Assembly (NCBI GenBank): GCA_963741495.1
Contig: CAVUID010000007.1
Span: 248,001-312,000, forward strand
DNA length: 64,000 nucleotides
Direction of reading: 5' to 3'
Origin: Sulfurimicrobium sp963741495
Lineage (GTDB): Bacteria; Pseudomonadota; Gammaproteobacteria; Burkholderiales; Sulfuricellaceae
The notes beneath the pieces were generated by a model that had not been told where the DNA came from, searched no databases, and saw nothing but the letters and a program-made list of their open reading frames with translations. Position 1 is the first letter of the stretch. The number at the start of each line of letters is the position of its first letter. This document shows, piece after piece, positions 1 to 8,525 of this stretch. A program made the translations under genes and the position numbers.

Positions 1-1
1 T

Positions 2-658
2 TACGACCGTAAAGGCCGTGACTGGGATGCCACCATCAGTAAGATCATCGAACACCCGATCAGCATTCGCCAGGCATTCTGGTCGCCCTACAAGCGCATC
101 GGAAAAATGATCGGCGAGCAGATTCAGAAAATGGCCGCTTCCAAAGCTAAAGCAGCGGAGGAGCATGCCGCAGCATCGGTGAGCATGGCCGGTCAGAAAG
201 TCGAGGGCGGCAAGCCCACCGCCGCGCAGGCTTTTGATGTCGCCAAATTTGCCGGTATTTTTGCGGCCATCGGTTTGGCGGTGGGCGCCATTGGCACCGC
301 TGTCGCTGCCCTGCTGACCGGCTTCCTCGGCCTGAAAGCATGGCAGATGCCGCTGGCGCTGGTGGGATTGATGCTGATTATTTCCGGCCCGGCAATGGTG
401 CTCGCCTGGCTGAAATTGCGGCAGCGCAATCTGGGCCCGATCCTTGATGCCAACGGCTGGGCTGTCAATACACGGGCCAGAATAAACATCCCGTTTGGCG
501 TCTCACTGACAGGTATTGCCAGTCTGCCGGAAGGCGCGGAGCGTTCACTCGTCGACCCATTTGCAGACAAGCGCCGGCCATGGAAAACCTACCTCTTCCT
601 GATTACGCTGGTTGTTGCGCTGGTGTGGATGTGGTGGCGCGGCGTTTTCACTACCTGA
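2..658 (+). CDS. Hypothetical membrane protein, C-terminal part (5' end outside the window)
   Basis: The reading frame is open from base 2, so the true start lies upstream and only about 218 C-terminal residues are visible. The visible part opens with a charged stretch containing YDRKGRDWDATI, then an Ala/Lys-rich segment that may be helical. Two hydrophobic membrane segments follow, rich in Ala, Gly and Leu, then a soluble domain ending in a Lys/Arg-rich patch (DKRRPWK), and a last membrane segment before the stop. I do not recognise the family. A first ATG at 107 would leave the in-frame coding sequence before it unexplained, so I treat the gene as continuing from the left edge. It is followed by a 112-base gap holding the shp promoter. 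Confidence 0.6.
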   Translation, partial: YDRKGRDWDATISKIIEHPISIRQAFWSPYKRIGKMIGEQIQKMAASKAKAAEEHAAASVSMAGQKVEGGKPTAAQAFDVAKFAGIFAAIGLAVGAIGTAVAALLTGFLGLKAWQMPLALVGLMLIISGPAMVLAWLKLRQRNLGPILDANGWAVNTRARINIPFGVSLTGIASLPEGAERSLVDPFADKRRPWKTYLFLITLVVALVWMWWRGVFTT

Positions 659-706
659 GCCTGTGCGGCCCGATTTCAGTGTTCTGCTGAAACTGGGCCA
701 AACCCT

Positions 707-723
707 GTTAAGTTCCTCTTAAG
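707..723 (+). promoter_or_regulatory. PmrA/QseB-type direct repeat upstream of shp
   Basis: Two half-sites, GTTAAG (707-712) and CTTAAG (718-723), are separated by five bases. This matches the known PmrA/QseB box layout (cTTAAg-N5-cTTAAg). It lies 47 bases before the shp start codon. A PmrA/QseB-like response regulator is encoded three genes downstream at 2612-3271, so operon autoregulation is a reasonable inference. A weak -10 candidate TACAGT is at 734-739. Confidence 0.55.
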
Positions 724-770
724 AATCGGGCGCTACAGTTCACCTTACGTTGTTTATAAGGAGAACTGTA

Positions 771-1181
771 ATGACCCGATTTGCTTTTCTGTTTGCCGGT
801 CTTTTCGTCTGTAGCGCGGCCCAGGCAGCCCCCCAGGATCTTCTCCAAAGCTATGCCGTTCAGGCAAAGCAGGAAAACCCCCAGTTTCAGGCTTTTTCAG
901 CCGCCCGCGGCGAACAGCTTTATCACGCCAAGCGTACCCACAGCAGCGGCAAAATGCTGAGCTGCGCCAGCTGCCATACCGACAATCCCAAATCAGCAGG
1001 ACGCCATGAAAAAACCGGAAAAGCCATCCAGCCGCTTGCGCCTATAGCCAACCGCGATCGCTTTGCCGATACCGCCAAGGTGGAAAAATGGTTCAAGCGC
1101 AACTGCCAGGATGTGCTGGAACGCGCCTGCTCAGTTCAGGAAAAAGGCGATTTTGTGACCTACCTGCTTTCGATCAAATAG
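771..1181 (+). CDS. shp: SHP-type (sphaeroides heme protein) class I cytochrome c, DUF1924 family
   Basis: This 136-residue protein has a Sec signal peptide ending near AAQAA. The single heme c site CASCH is at residues 65-69. The tail KRNCQDVLERAC contains Asn111 flanked by Cys112 and Cys120. In the characterised Rhodobacter sphaeroides SHP an Asn in this position is the labile sixth heme ligand and the two Cys form a disulfide; both features are kept here. SHP proteins bind small ligands such as oxygen or NO at the heme. The start at 771 is preferred over a TTG at 750 because AAGGAG (758-763) is spaced correctly for the ATG. The diheme partner follows after 9 bases, forming the classic shp-dhc-cytb operon in the periplasm and inner membrane. 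Confidence 0.88.
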   Translation: MTRFAFLFAGLFVCSAAQAAPQDLLQSYAVQAKQENPQFQAFSAARGEQLYHAKRTHSSGKMLSCASCHTDNPKSAGRHEKTGKAIQPLAPIANRDRFADTAKVEKWFKRNCQDVLERACSVQEKGDFVTYLLSIK

Positions 1182-1190
1182 GAGAAAGAG

Positions 1191-1679
1191 ATGAAACGTT
1201 CACTGATTGTATTTACCCTGCTGCTTAGCGGCGCGGCCTGGGCAGATGGCAATGCGAACCTCGCGCCTGCTGTCAGCAACCTTAAATGGAAGACGGAATG
1301 CAGCGATTGCCACATGGCCTACCCCCCTGCCCTGCTGCCGGAGCGTTCGTGGCGCAAGATGATGGCCGGGCTGGGAAGCCACTTCGGCCAGGATGCCAGT
1401 CTGGATACGGCCACGGCAAAAGAGATCACTGATTATCTGGCCAACAATAGCGCGGAGCGGGCTGGAGGCAAACGGGCAAAAAAGGTGCTGGGCGCCCTCG
1501 GCCCCAATGAGGCACCGCAGCGCATCAGCGAAACCGCCTGGTTTGTGCGCGAGCACGACGAGGTGGCGCCGCAAGTCTGGAAGCGCGCCAAAATCGGCAG
1601 CCCGGCCAATTGCAATGCCTGCCATCAGGGCGCCGAGCAGGGCAACTATGCCGAAAATCAAATCCGGATTCCGCGTTAA
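1191..1679 (+). CDS. dhc: Diheme cytochrome c (DHC), electron donor to SHP
   Basis: This periplasmic protein of 162 residues has a signal peptide ending at AWA/D. It has two heme c attachment sites, CSDCH at residues 37-41 and CNACH at 141-145. The family is the DHC partner encoded with SHP, which passes electrons from the membrane cytochrome b to SHP. A good ribosome site (GGAGAAAGAG) precedes the ATG. The C-terminal heme module (QVWKR...GSPANCNACH) is strikingly similar to the tail of the next protein, the cytochrome b. The gene lies 9 bases after shp and 9 bases before the cytochrome b gene, so all three are surely co-transcribed. Confidence 0.88.
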   Translation: MKRSLIVFTLLLSGAAWADGNANLAPAVSNLKWKTECSDCHMAYPPALLPERSWRKMMAGLGSHFGQDASLDTATAKEITDYLANNSAERAGGKRAKKVLGALGPNEAPQRISETAWFVREHDEVAPQVWKRAKIGSPANCNACHQGAEQGNYAENQIRIPR

Positions 1680-1688
1680 GGAGGTGAT

Positions 1689-2561
1689 ATGAAAATCCTT
1701 GTATGGGATATACCCACCCGTCTTTTCCACTGGTTATTTGCCGGGGCGTTCACGCTTGCCTGGCTGACCTCAGATTCAGATAGCTGGCTCAACGTGCATG
1801 TTTTTTCCGGCTACCTGATGCTGAGCCTGCTTGGTTTCCGCCTGATATGGGGCTTTATCGGCGGGCGTTATGCCCGTTTCACTTCTTTTCTCTACAACTG
1901 GAAAGAAGGTGTCGCGTATGTGCTGCAGGTAGTGACGGGCAACGCTAAACGTCATATTGGGCACAATCCGGCTGGCAGCTGGGCGATTTACCTGTTGCTG
2001 ACGCTCGGCTTGCTGGCCGGCCTGAGTGGCATGATCACGCTGGGCGGACAGGAAGGCCAGGGTCCGCTTGCCCAATGGGTGCCCTATTGGGCCGGAGAGG
2101 CTTTCAAGGAGGTGCACGAGGCAGTCGCCAGCATCATGCTCGGCGTGGTCGTTCTGCATCTCGCCGGCGTGGCGCTGGAAAGCTGGCGCCACCGCGAGAA
2201 CCTGCCGCGTGCGATGATCACCGGCTTGAAGGACGGTACACCCGTCGAGGCCACCCCTTCGCGCCGCCTGCTCAGCGCACTGCTATTGCTGGCGGCCATC
2301 GGCGCGGGCACGGTGTGGTATTTCTCCGGCGCGCCCATTACGGGCGGAGAACATGATGCGGGCTACAAAATCAGCCGTTCGATTGATTCACGTGAAACAC
2401 CGCTGCGCATCACCGAAACCCCTTACTGGCAAGGCAAGCATCACGACATTGCTGCGCAGGTGTGGAATCGGCCGCAGGTCGGTTCGCGCGCCAATTGTGT
2501 GGCCTGTCACCGGGATGCGGAGCTGAACGTGTTTGCCCCGGCAAAGCTGCCCCGTGCATAG
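1689..2561 (+). CDS. Cytochrome b561-type membrane protein with an extra C-terminal heme c module
   Basis: The 290-residue protein begins with the b561 / Ni-Fe hydrogenase cytochrome b fold (MKILVWDIPTRLFHW, then four hydrophobic segments with paired His). A fifth hydrophobic segment near residues 192-212 follows. The last 75 residues form a soluble tail ending in CVACH at 270-274. That tail repeats the DHC C-terminal pattern (QVWNR...GSRANCVACH). The protein therefore probably carries two b hemes in the membrane and one covalent heme c in the periplasm, relaying quinol electrons to DHC and SHP. A strong ribosome site, AAGGAGGTGAT, precedes the ATG. Most SHP-operon cytochromes b stop after the membrane core; the heme c extension is the odd feature. 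Confidence 0.85.
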   Translation: MKILVWDIPTRLFHWLFAGAFTLAWLTSDSDSWLNVHVFSGYLMLSLLGFRLIWGFIGGRYARFTSFLYNWKEGVAYVLQVVTGNAKRHIGHNPAGSWAIYLLLTLGLLAGLSGMITLGGQEGQGPLAQWVPYWAGEAFKEVHEAVASIMLGVVVLHLAGVALESWRHRENLPRAMITGLKDGTPVEATPSRRLLSALLLLAAIGAGTVWYFSGAPITGGEHDAGYKISRSIDSRETPLRITETPYWQGKHHDIAAQVWNRPQVGSRANCVACHRDAELNVFAPAKLPRA

Positions 2562-2611
2562 CCATATCTGATCGGTTAGACTGGCCACCATGCTGACAAC
2601 ATTACAAAATC

Positions 2612-3271
2612 ATGCGCCTGCTGCTGGTTGAAGACGATCCGCTGCTCGGAGACGGCATCCGTGTCGGCCTGCAACAGTCCGGCTTTGTCGTGGACTGGGT
2701 GAAGGACGGGCTGGCCGCGAAACTGGCGCTGGAAGCAGAGGCCTATGCGCTAGTGGTGCTGGACCTCGGCCTGCCGCGCCTGTCCGGAACGGATCTGTTG
2801 AAATGGCTGCGCGCTACGGGCAATGACACTCCGGTGCTCATCCTCACTGCCAGAGATGCCGTGGGGGACCGGGTTGGCGGTCTCGATGCTGGCGCTGATG
2901 ATTATCTGATCAAACCCTTTGATCTGGATGAGTTGTCGGCCAGAATCCGTGCCTTGCTGCGGCGTGCCGGCGGACGTGCCACACCCCTGATTGTGCACGG
3001 CCAACTGGAAATCGACCCTGCATCCCGCCAGGTGACGCTGGCGGGCAAGCCGGTCGAGCTTTCTCCTCGGGAATACGCCATTCTGCTGGCGCTGCTGGAA
3101 GGTGCTGGCCGCGCCCTGTCGCGCGAACAGCTGGAGCAGGGTTTATATGGCTGGGGCGACGAAGTGGAAAGCAACGCGGTGGAAGTGCATATCCACCATC
3201 TGCGCAAGAAACTCGGTGCCGAGCTGATCCGCACCATTCGCGGGGTGGGCTATCTGGTGGACAAGGCATGA
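2612..3271 (+). CDS. OmpR-family response regulator, QseB/PmrA-like
   Basis: This 219-residue two-component regulator has a receiver domain (about 1-115) with acidic pocket D8-D9, phosphoacceptor Asp51 and Lys101. The winged-helix domain (about 125-217) carries the recognition segment EVHIHHLRKKLG and the RTIRGVGYLV wing typical of QseB/PmrA. It overlaps the kinase gene by four bases (ATGA). Its position directly after shp-dhc-cytb and the PmrA-type box before shp suggest that it controls that operon. The distance to the cytochrome b gene is 50 bases, so it may be read from the same transcript. Confidence 0.9.
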   Translation: MRLLLVEDDPLLGDGIRVGLQQSGFVVDWVKDGLAAKLALEAEAYALVVLDLGLPRLSGTDLLKWLRATGNDTPVLILTARDAVGDRVGGLDAGADDYLIKPFDLDELSARIRALLRRAGGRATPLIVHGQLEIDPASRQVTLAGKPVELSPREYAILLALLEGAGRALSREQLEQGLYGWGDEVESNAVEVHIHHLRKKLGAELIRTIRGVGYLVDKA

Positions 3272-4620
3272 AATCCCTGCGCGCCAAACTGCTGCTGCTG
3301 CTCCTTGCCATTATTTCGGCTGCCTGGGTCGTGACCGCCGGGTTCATCTATTTCGACGCCCACCACGAGATCGATGAGCTGTTCGATGCCCAGCTTGCCC
3401 AGTCGGCCCTGGTGCTGCTGGCCCAGGCCGGGCATGACCTCAAGGATGCGCGCGAGGACGATGACGGCATTGCAACTGAAATTGCCGGCGCCGGCCACAA
3501 ATATGAACGCAAGATCGCCTTCCAGATCTGGGATGCGCATGAGCGCCTGCTGTTGCGCTCCGCCAGCGCGCCATCGACGTTGCTGGCGGAACCAGTGAGT
3601 GGTTTTGCCGACAGCATGATCGAAGGCAAGCCATGGCGGGTTTTTACCCAGCATGATGAGGACGGCGAAATCCGGGTGCAGGTAGGTGAGCGCCATGAGG
3701 TGCGCAATGAACTGGCCGCCTCCGTGGCCCTGCGCCTGCTGCTGCCCCTGGGTATTGCCCTGCCGGTGCTGGCCTTGCTGATCTGGTTCGCTGTCGGCAA
3801 GGGCTTGAGCCCCTTGCGGCGTATCGGCAGCGAAGTCGCGCAACGCGATCCCGCCAATCTTGCGCCGCTGGAGGAGCGCACCGCCCCGGCCGAAATTACG
3901 CCCCTGCTGCATGCACTCAATGCACTGCTGGGCCGGCTGGATACGGCACTGGAAAGCGAGCGGCGTTTCACTGCCGATGCCGCTCACGAACTACGCACCC
4001 CGCTCGCCGCGCTGAAAATCCAGGCGCAGGTTGCCCGCCGCGCCGAAAATGAGGCTCAGCGCACCGCAGCCCTGGACAACCTGATTTTGGGCGTCGACCG
4101 CGCAACCCATCTGATCGGACAATTGCTGACCCTGGCGCGGCTTGAGCCCACGGGCGGCGGTACTGCCCTCATGGCGGACTGTGACCTGGCTGCCCTTGCC
4201 CGCCAGACGCTGGCTGATCTGGCTCCGGCAGCGCAGGACAAGGAAATCGAACTTGAGCTGTCCAGCCCCGATTCAGCCCTGGTAAAGGGCAATGCTGACA
4301 TGCTCGGCATCCTGCTGCGCAACCTGGTGGATAATGCCATTCGCTACACCCCCCGGCATGGGCAGGTAAACGTAATTCTGACCGTGGAGCAAGACCGGGC
4401 GCGGCTGGATGTGCTGGATAGCGGGCCGGGTATCCCGGAACAGGAAAGGGGACGGGTATTCGACCGCTTTTACCGCATTCTTGGCAGCGATGCCGCAGGC
4501 AGCGGCCTGGGCCTTTCCATTGTCAAGCGCATCGTCGATTTTCACGCGGCCAAACTTACCCTGGCTGACGGCGAGCATGGCACTGGCCTTAAGGTAAGCG
4601 TGAAGTTCTCTTTGGCGTGA
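3268..4620 (+). CDS. Sensor histidine kinase, QseC/PmrB-like
   Basis: This 450-residue inner-membrane kinase is translationally coupled to the regulator before it. It has a first membrane segment at about 7-28, a periplasmic sensor domain of about 120 residues, and a second membrane segment at about 152-176. The HisKA motif DAAHELRTP has the phosphorylated His at 240. The N box (NLVDNAIRYTP), G1 (DSGPGIP) and G2 (GSGLGLSIV) motifs complete the ATP-binding domain. The stimulus is unknown. In homologous SHP loci a kinase of this kind accompanies the heme genes. No terminator is obvious in the 157-base convergent gap that follows. Confidence 0.9.
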   Translation: MKSLRAKLLLLLLAIISAAWVVTAGFIYFDAHHEIDELFDAQLAQSALVLLAQAGHDLKDAREDDDGIATEIAGAGHKYERKIAFQIWDAHERLLLRSASAPSTLLAEPVSGFADSMIEGKPWRVFTQHDEDGEIRVQVGERHEVRNELAASVALRLLLPLGIALPVLALLIWFAVGKGLSPLRRIGSEVAQRDPANLAPLEERTAPAEITPLLHALNALLGRLDTALESERRFTADAAHELRTPLAALKIQAQVARRAENEAQRTAALDNLILGVDRATHLIGQLLTLARLEPTGGGTALMADCDLAALARQTLADLAPAAQDKEIELELSSPDSALVKGNADMLGILLRNLVDNAIRYTPRHGQVNVILTVEQDRARLDVLDSGPGIPEQERGRVFDRFYRILGSDAAGSGLGLSIVKRIVDFHAAKLTLADGEHGTGLKVSVKFSLA

Positions 4621-4777
4621 ATTTTCGAAAGCCGGTGGCGTTTAACAGGCAATAAAGCCGTCTGGCAGCCGAATTTTTTTCAAGGACTGCAAAAACGCGA
4701 CCATGGTTTCAATGGCTCAAGCTTGTGGGAAAGCGCCCTTCGGATTGTCTGCAAAGATGCGCTGACGAAAAAGGCGT

Positions 4778-7700
4778 TCAGTGAGGCGCTGATCTGGCCT
4801 GCATGGTTTCATGGTGGCGGAAGGCCTCGGCGACTTGTGCGCGCAAGGCATCGTCTTCCCATGGCTTGCTAAGAAACTTGAAGATGGCGCCACGGTTCAC
4901 CGCATCGGTCACGCTGCCCAGGTCAGCATAACCGGAAAGTACCATGCGCAGCGTATCCGGATACAGTTCGCGAACCCGGCTGAGAAACTCGGTGCCACTC
5001 ATTTCGGGCATGCGCTGGTCGGAAATAACGACATCCACCGGGTGCTTCGCGAGGATATCAAATGCGGCTGCCGGGCTGGTAGATGTCAGAATGGTGTAGC
5101 CTTCATGGCGCAGCAGGCGTTGCAGGGATGAGAGGATATTGGGTTCGTCATCCACCAGCAGCAAGGTGCGATTTGTGCTTTCCTGCGGTCTGGGGAGATT
5201 GAGCTGGCGGCCGTCGCGCAACAATTGCGCCATCTGTTCCAGCGCCACGGGACGGCTGAAATAGAAGCCCTGAATGGCATCGCAGCCATGGGCGTGGAGA
5301 AAATCCAGCTGGCTTTCTGTCTCCACCCCTTCTGCGATGACATCGAGCTTCATGCCGTGCGCCAGTGCGATGATGGCTATCGAGATGGCGGCGTCGTCCG
5401 GGTCGGAAATGATGTCGCGCACGAATGACTGGTCCAGCTTGAGCTTGTTGATGGGGAAGCGTTTGAGATAGCTGAGGCTGGAATAGCCGGTACCAAAATC
5501 GTCGATGGATAGTCTGACGCCCATGTCGCGCAATGCGTCCAGGGTTTGCTCCGTGCTTTCGGCGTGCTGCATGGCCACGCTTTCGGTGATTTCCAGTTCC
5601 AGGAATTCGGGAGGCAGGCCGGTTTCCGACAGGGCTTTTTTCACCAGTTGCGGGATATTTTCGCGGAACTGGCGGCCCGAAATATTCACGGCCACGCGAA
5701 CTGGCGGCAGGCCTGCGTCATGCCACGCTTTGGTTTGTTTGCAGGCGGTATGCAGCACCCAGGCGCCGATGGGAATGATCAGGCCGGTATCTTCTGCCAG
5801 GGGAATGAAGTGGGCGGGTGAAATCATGCCCAGCTCGGCGTGCTGCCAGCGCAGCAGCGCTTCCATGCCAATCACCTGGCCGGTCAGCAGGCTGACCTGG
5901 GGCTGGTAATGGAGGGTAAATTCGTTGCGCTCCAGCGCGGAACGCAAGCTGTTTTCCAGCATCAGGCGCTGTAAAATCCGGCTGTTGATCTCGGCGGTGT
6001 AGTACTGGATGCTGTTGCGACCCTGCTCCTTGGCCCGGTACATGGCGGCATCCGCATTCTTCAGCAGGGTGGTGGCATCCTCGCCGTCACGCGGGAACAG
6101 GCTGACGCCGATGCTGCAGGTGACAGTCAGCTGGTGGGTCTCGACCATGGCGGGCTCGGCAATGGCCGCAAGAATTTTGTGCGTGACGCGCGAAATATCT
6201 TCTTCCTGCGAAATGTCGGTGAGGATCACCGCGAAATCGTCACCGCCCATCCGTGCCACGGTATCGCCGCCGCGCACGCAGTCAGCGATGCGTTGCGCCA
6301 CGATCTGCAGCAACTGGTCTCCCACGTTGTGTCCCAGGCTGTCGTTGATCACCTTGAAATTATCGAGATCAATGAGCAGCAGGGCGAGTTGGCTATTGGT
6401 TCGCCGGGCAAAGATGATGCCCTGGGTGAGCCGGTCCTGGGCCAGGTTGCGGTTGGGCAGCCGGGTCAGGGTGTCGTGGGCGGACTGGTAGGCCAGTTGC
6501 TCCTCATATTGCTTGCGCTCGGTGACGTCGTTCTGGATGCCGATGTAGTGGGTGACCTCCCCTGCTTCGTTGCGCACCGGTGAAATGGAAAGCTCGTTCC
6601 AGAACAGGCTGCCATCTTTGCGGTAGTTGCGCAGCAAGGCCTTGCCGTCGCGCTTCTCCCGGACTGCACGACGGATGTGTTCCAGTTCCGGCTGGTCGGT
6701 GTCCTGATTTTGCAGGAAGCGGCCATTTCTCCCCAGGGCTTCTTCGGCGCTGTAACCGGTAATGCGCTCGAAGGCAGGGTTGACGTATACGTAGGGGAAA
6801 TCTTTGTGGTTTGCGTCGATGATGGTGATGGCATTGACGCTTGACTCGAGCGCCCGTTGCCACAGGCGAAGTTTTTCCTCCGCTTCCTTGCGGCTGGAAA
6901 TGTCCTGTTTGATACCAACGAAATGGGTGATCTCTCCCTTTTCATCCTTGACGGGGGAAATGGTCGAGGATTCCCAGAATAACTCGCCATTCTTCTTGCG
7001 GTTGAGTACTTCCCCGCGCCATACCTTGCCGGCCAGAATGGTTTGCCACATTTCCTCATAGGCCTGTATTGGCGTTTCGCCTGATTGCCAGACATTCGGG
7101 TTGTTACCGATAATCTCCTCTGGGGCGTAGCCGGTCAGAGCATAAAAATAGGGATTGACGTATTCGATCACACCATTGCGGTCGGTGATGACAATAGTGT
7201 TGGCGCTTTGTTCCAGCGCCTGGGTGAGCTTGCGCCGTTCGGCTTCCCTTGCCTTGCGTCCGCTCAGGTCATGCATGATGGTAGAGAGAAAGGCGACCTG
7301 ACCATCTGCAGCGCGGTGAGACAAAATCACTTGGGCAACCGGGATCTCCTTGCCGTCGCGGCTCAGCAGGGCGGTTTCGCCCTCCCAGTTCCCATCCCGT
7401 ATCGCGGTGGGTATGCCTTCCTCCTCGGTTAACTTGCGAGCCCATTCGGGAATAAAGGTAGCGATAGAGATGCCCGCAATATTTTCGTCACTGCCGATAC
7501 CGAGAATTTTTCGTGCAGCACGGTTTGCAGATAGCATTTTGCCATCCGGCGTGGCGGTGCCAACAATATCCGGCATGGCTTCGATGATTTCAGCCAGGCG
7601 GGAAATCTCGCCGATATAGTTTTCCATCTGATCTGCGCCCAGGTTGAAGCTGCGCATGAGTTCGCCGATTTCATCGTAACGGTGATTCTGCATCCGTACG

Positions 7701-8410
7701 CTGTGGTCCCCGGCGGCAAAACGCTTCACCATGTCGGTGACTGTGACCAGAGGCGTGACGATGCGCCAGTGCGCATAGGCCACGAGGGTGGCGAGAAAGG
7801 CCAGGTTGAGCGCCACCAAAATGGCGATCAGCCAGTCGATATGGCGGTGAGCCTGTTGTGCTGCTGCCGTCAGCGAGCCCACCACCCGGTCGGTGCGCTC
7901 CAGGATGGCATCGGTTTCCCGGGTGAGCCGCGGTAAATCTCCCGGTTCCAGGATCGTGGCGGAGTCGGAAAGAGATTTTTCCAGCGTGTGCCGGAAGATG
8001 CGCCAGCTTGCCTGTACCTCTCCGATTTCTGCGGTGAGTTCGCCACTTTCCCTCATCAGCAGAAAAGGAAGGTCTGCGCTTTCGTGTTCGATTTGCGCGA
8101 GCGTATCTTCAAAGCGTTGTATCAAGGGTGGAATCGCATCGCTGGGTCGTTTCTGGAGAGCGGATTCGGCGGTGTAAAAGGCCAGGCGCTGGCTCAGGTA
8201 GCGCAGTTTGCCGCTGTCGTTGACCAGCCGTGAGGTATCGGCAACGCCGTTATAAAGCGTTTCCATCAAAATCAGGCTGGATGCGGTAAGCAGGAAAAAA
8301 GCCAGGAAAATCGCCACCAGTCTTTGCCCGACTCGGAGCCTTGCCAACCGGGAGGGGGTTGGCTCGACAGGGTCCGGCAGATTGGGCGGCTGCATGTTTT
8401 TTTGGGGCAT
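4778..8410 (-). CDS. Large membrane cyclic-di-GMP protein: sensor-HAMP-3xPAS-GGDEF-EAL-REC
   Basis: At 1210 residues this is one of the largest proteins here. A first membrane helix (about 30-50) is followed by an extracytoplasmic helical sensor resembling the PilJ/type IV pili sensor fold (RLVNDSGKLRYLSQRLA). A second helix (about 190-212), a HAMP linker and three PAS/PAC units come next; several contain the ISPVKDE/ISPVRNE pattern. The GGDEF domain has GGDDF, so it may be catalytic. The EAL domain has EALLRW and DDFGTGYSSL, so it is probably active. The last 120 residues are a receiver domain (VDDEPN, SDQRMPEMSG, FLSKPW). A receiver at the C-terminus of a transmembrane GGDEF-EAL protein is uncommon and resembles RpfG-type receivers. 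It is transcribed divergently from ybiT. Confidence 0.93.
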   Translation of the reverse strand: MPQKNMQPPNLPDPVEPTPSRLARLRVGQRLVAIFLAFFLLTASSLILMETLYNGVADTSRLVNDSGKLRYLSQRLAFYTAESALQKRPSDAIPPLIQRFEDTLAQIEHESADLPFLLMRESGELTAEIGEVQASWRIFRHTLEKSLSDSATILEPGDLPRLTRETDAILERTDRVVGSLTAAAQQAHRHIDWLIAILVALNLAFLATLVAYAHWRIVTPLVTVTDMVKRFAAGDHSVRMQNHRYDEIGELMRSFNLGADQMENYIGEISRLAEIIEAMPDIVGTATPDGKMLSANRAARKILGIGSDENIAGISIATFIPEWARKLTEEEGIPTAIRDGNWEGETALLSRDGKEIPVAQVILSHRAADGQVAFLSTIMHDLSGRKAREAERRKLTQALEQSANTIVITDRNGVIEYVNPYFYALTGYAPEEIIGNNPNVWQSGETPIQAYEEMWQTILAGKVWRGEVLNRKKNGELFWESSTISPVKDEKGEITHFVGIKQDISSRKEAEEKLRLWQRALESSVNAITIIDANHKDFPYVYVNPAFERITGYSAEEALGRNGRFLQNQDTDQPELEHIRRAVREKRDGKALLRNYRKDGSLFWNELSISPVRNEAGEVTHYIGIQNDVTERKQYEEQLAYQSAHDTLTRLPNRNLAQDRLTQGIIFARRTNSQLALLLIDLDNFKVINDSLGHNVGDQLLQIVAQRIADCVRGGDTVARMGGDDFAVILTDISQEEDISRVTHKILAAIAEPAMVETHQLTVTCSIGVSLFPRDGEDATTLLKNADAAMYRAKEQGRNSIQYYTAEINSRILQRLMLENSLRSALERNEFTLHYQPQVSLLTGQVIGMEALLRWQHAELGMISPAHFIPLAEDTGLIIPIGAWVLHTACKQTKAWHDAGLPPVRVAVNISGRQFRENIPQLVKKALSETGLPPEFLELEITESVAMQHAESTEQTLDALRDMGVRLSIDDFGTGYSSLSYLKRFPINKLKLDQSFVRDIISDPDDAAISIAIIALAHGMKLDVIAEGVETESQLDFLHAHGCDAIQGFYFSRPVALEQMAQLLRDGRQLNLPRPQESTNRTLLLVDDEPNILSSLQRLLRHEGYTILTSTSPAAAFDILAKHPVDVVISDQRMPEMSGTEFLSRVRELYPDTLRMVLSGYADLGSVTDAVNRGAIFKFLSKPWEDDALRAQVAEAFRHHETMQARSAPH

Positions 8411-8486
8411 GGCAGTGAGTTTGTGCCGGAAAATTCAATGCTGTGTTGACAGCGTCCGGAACCCTCCCGACTAATTATTGTGGAAT

Positions 8487-8495
8487 TGGTATAAT
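8487..8495 (+). promoter_or_regulatory. Extended -10 promoter for ybiT
   Basis: TGGTATAAT contains a perfect TATAAT hexamer (8490-8495) with an upstream TG at the extended -10 position. No convincing -35 lies 16-18 bases upstream, which fits an extended -10 promoter. Transcription would begin near 8502, leaving a leader of about 24 bases before the TTG start. Confidence 0.6.
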
Positions 8496-8525
8496 AAGCA
8501 CATTTTTCCGTAAACGGGCCATAAA

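Noticed and set aside
4621..4777. A small gene between the kinase and the GGDEF-EAL gene
   Set aside because: Neither strand has a ribosome site with a sensible frame; there is also no clear terminator in this convergent gap.
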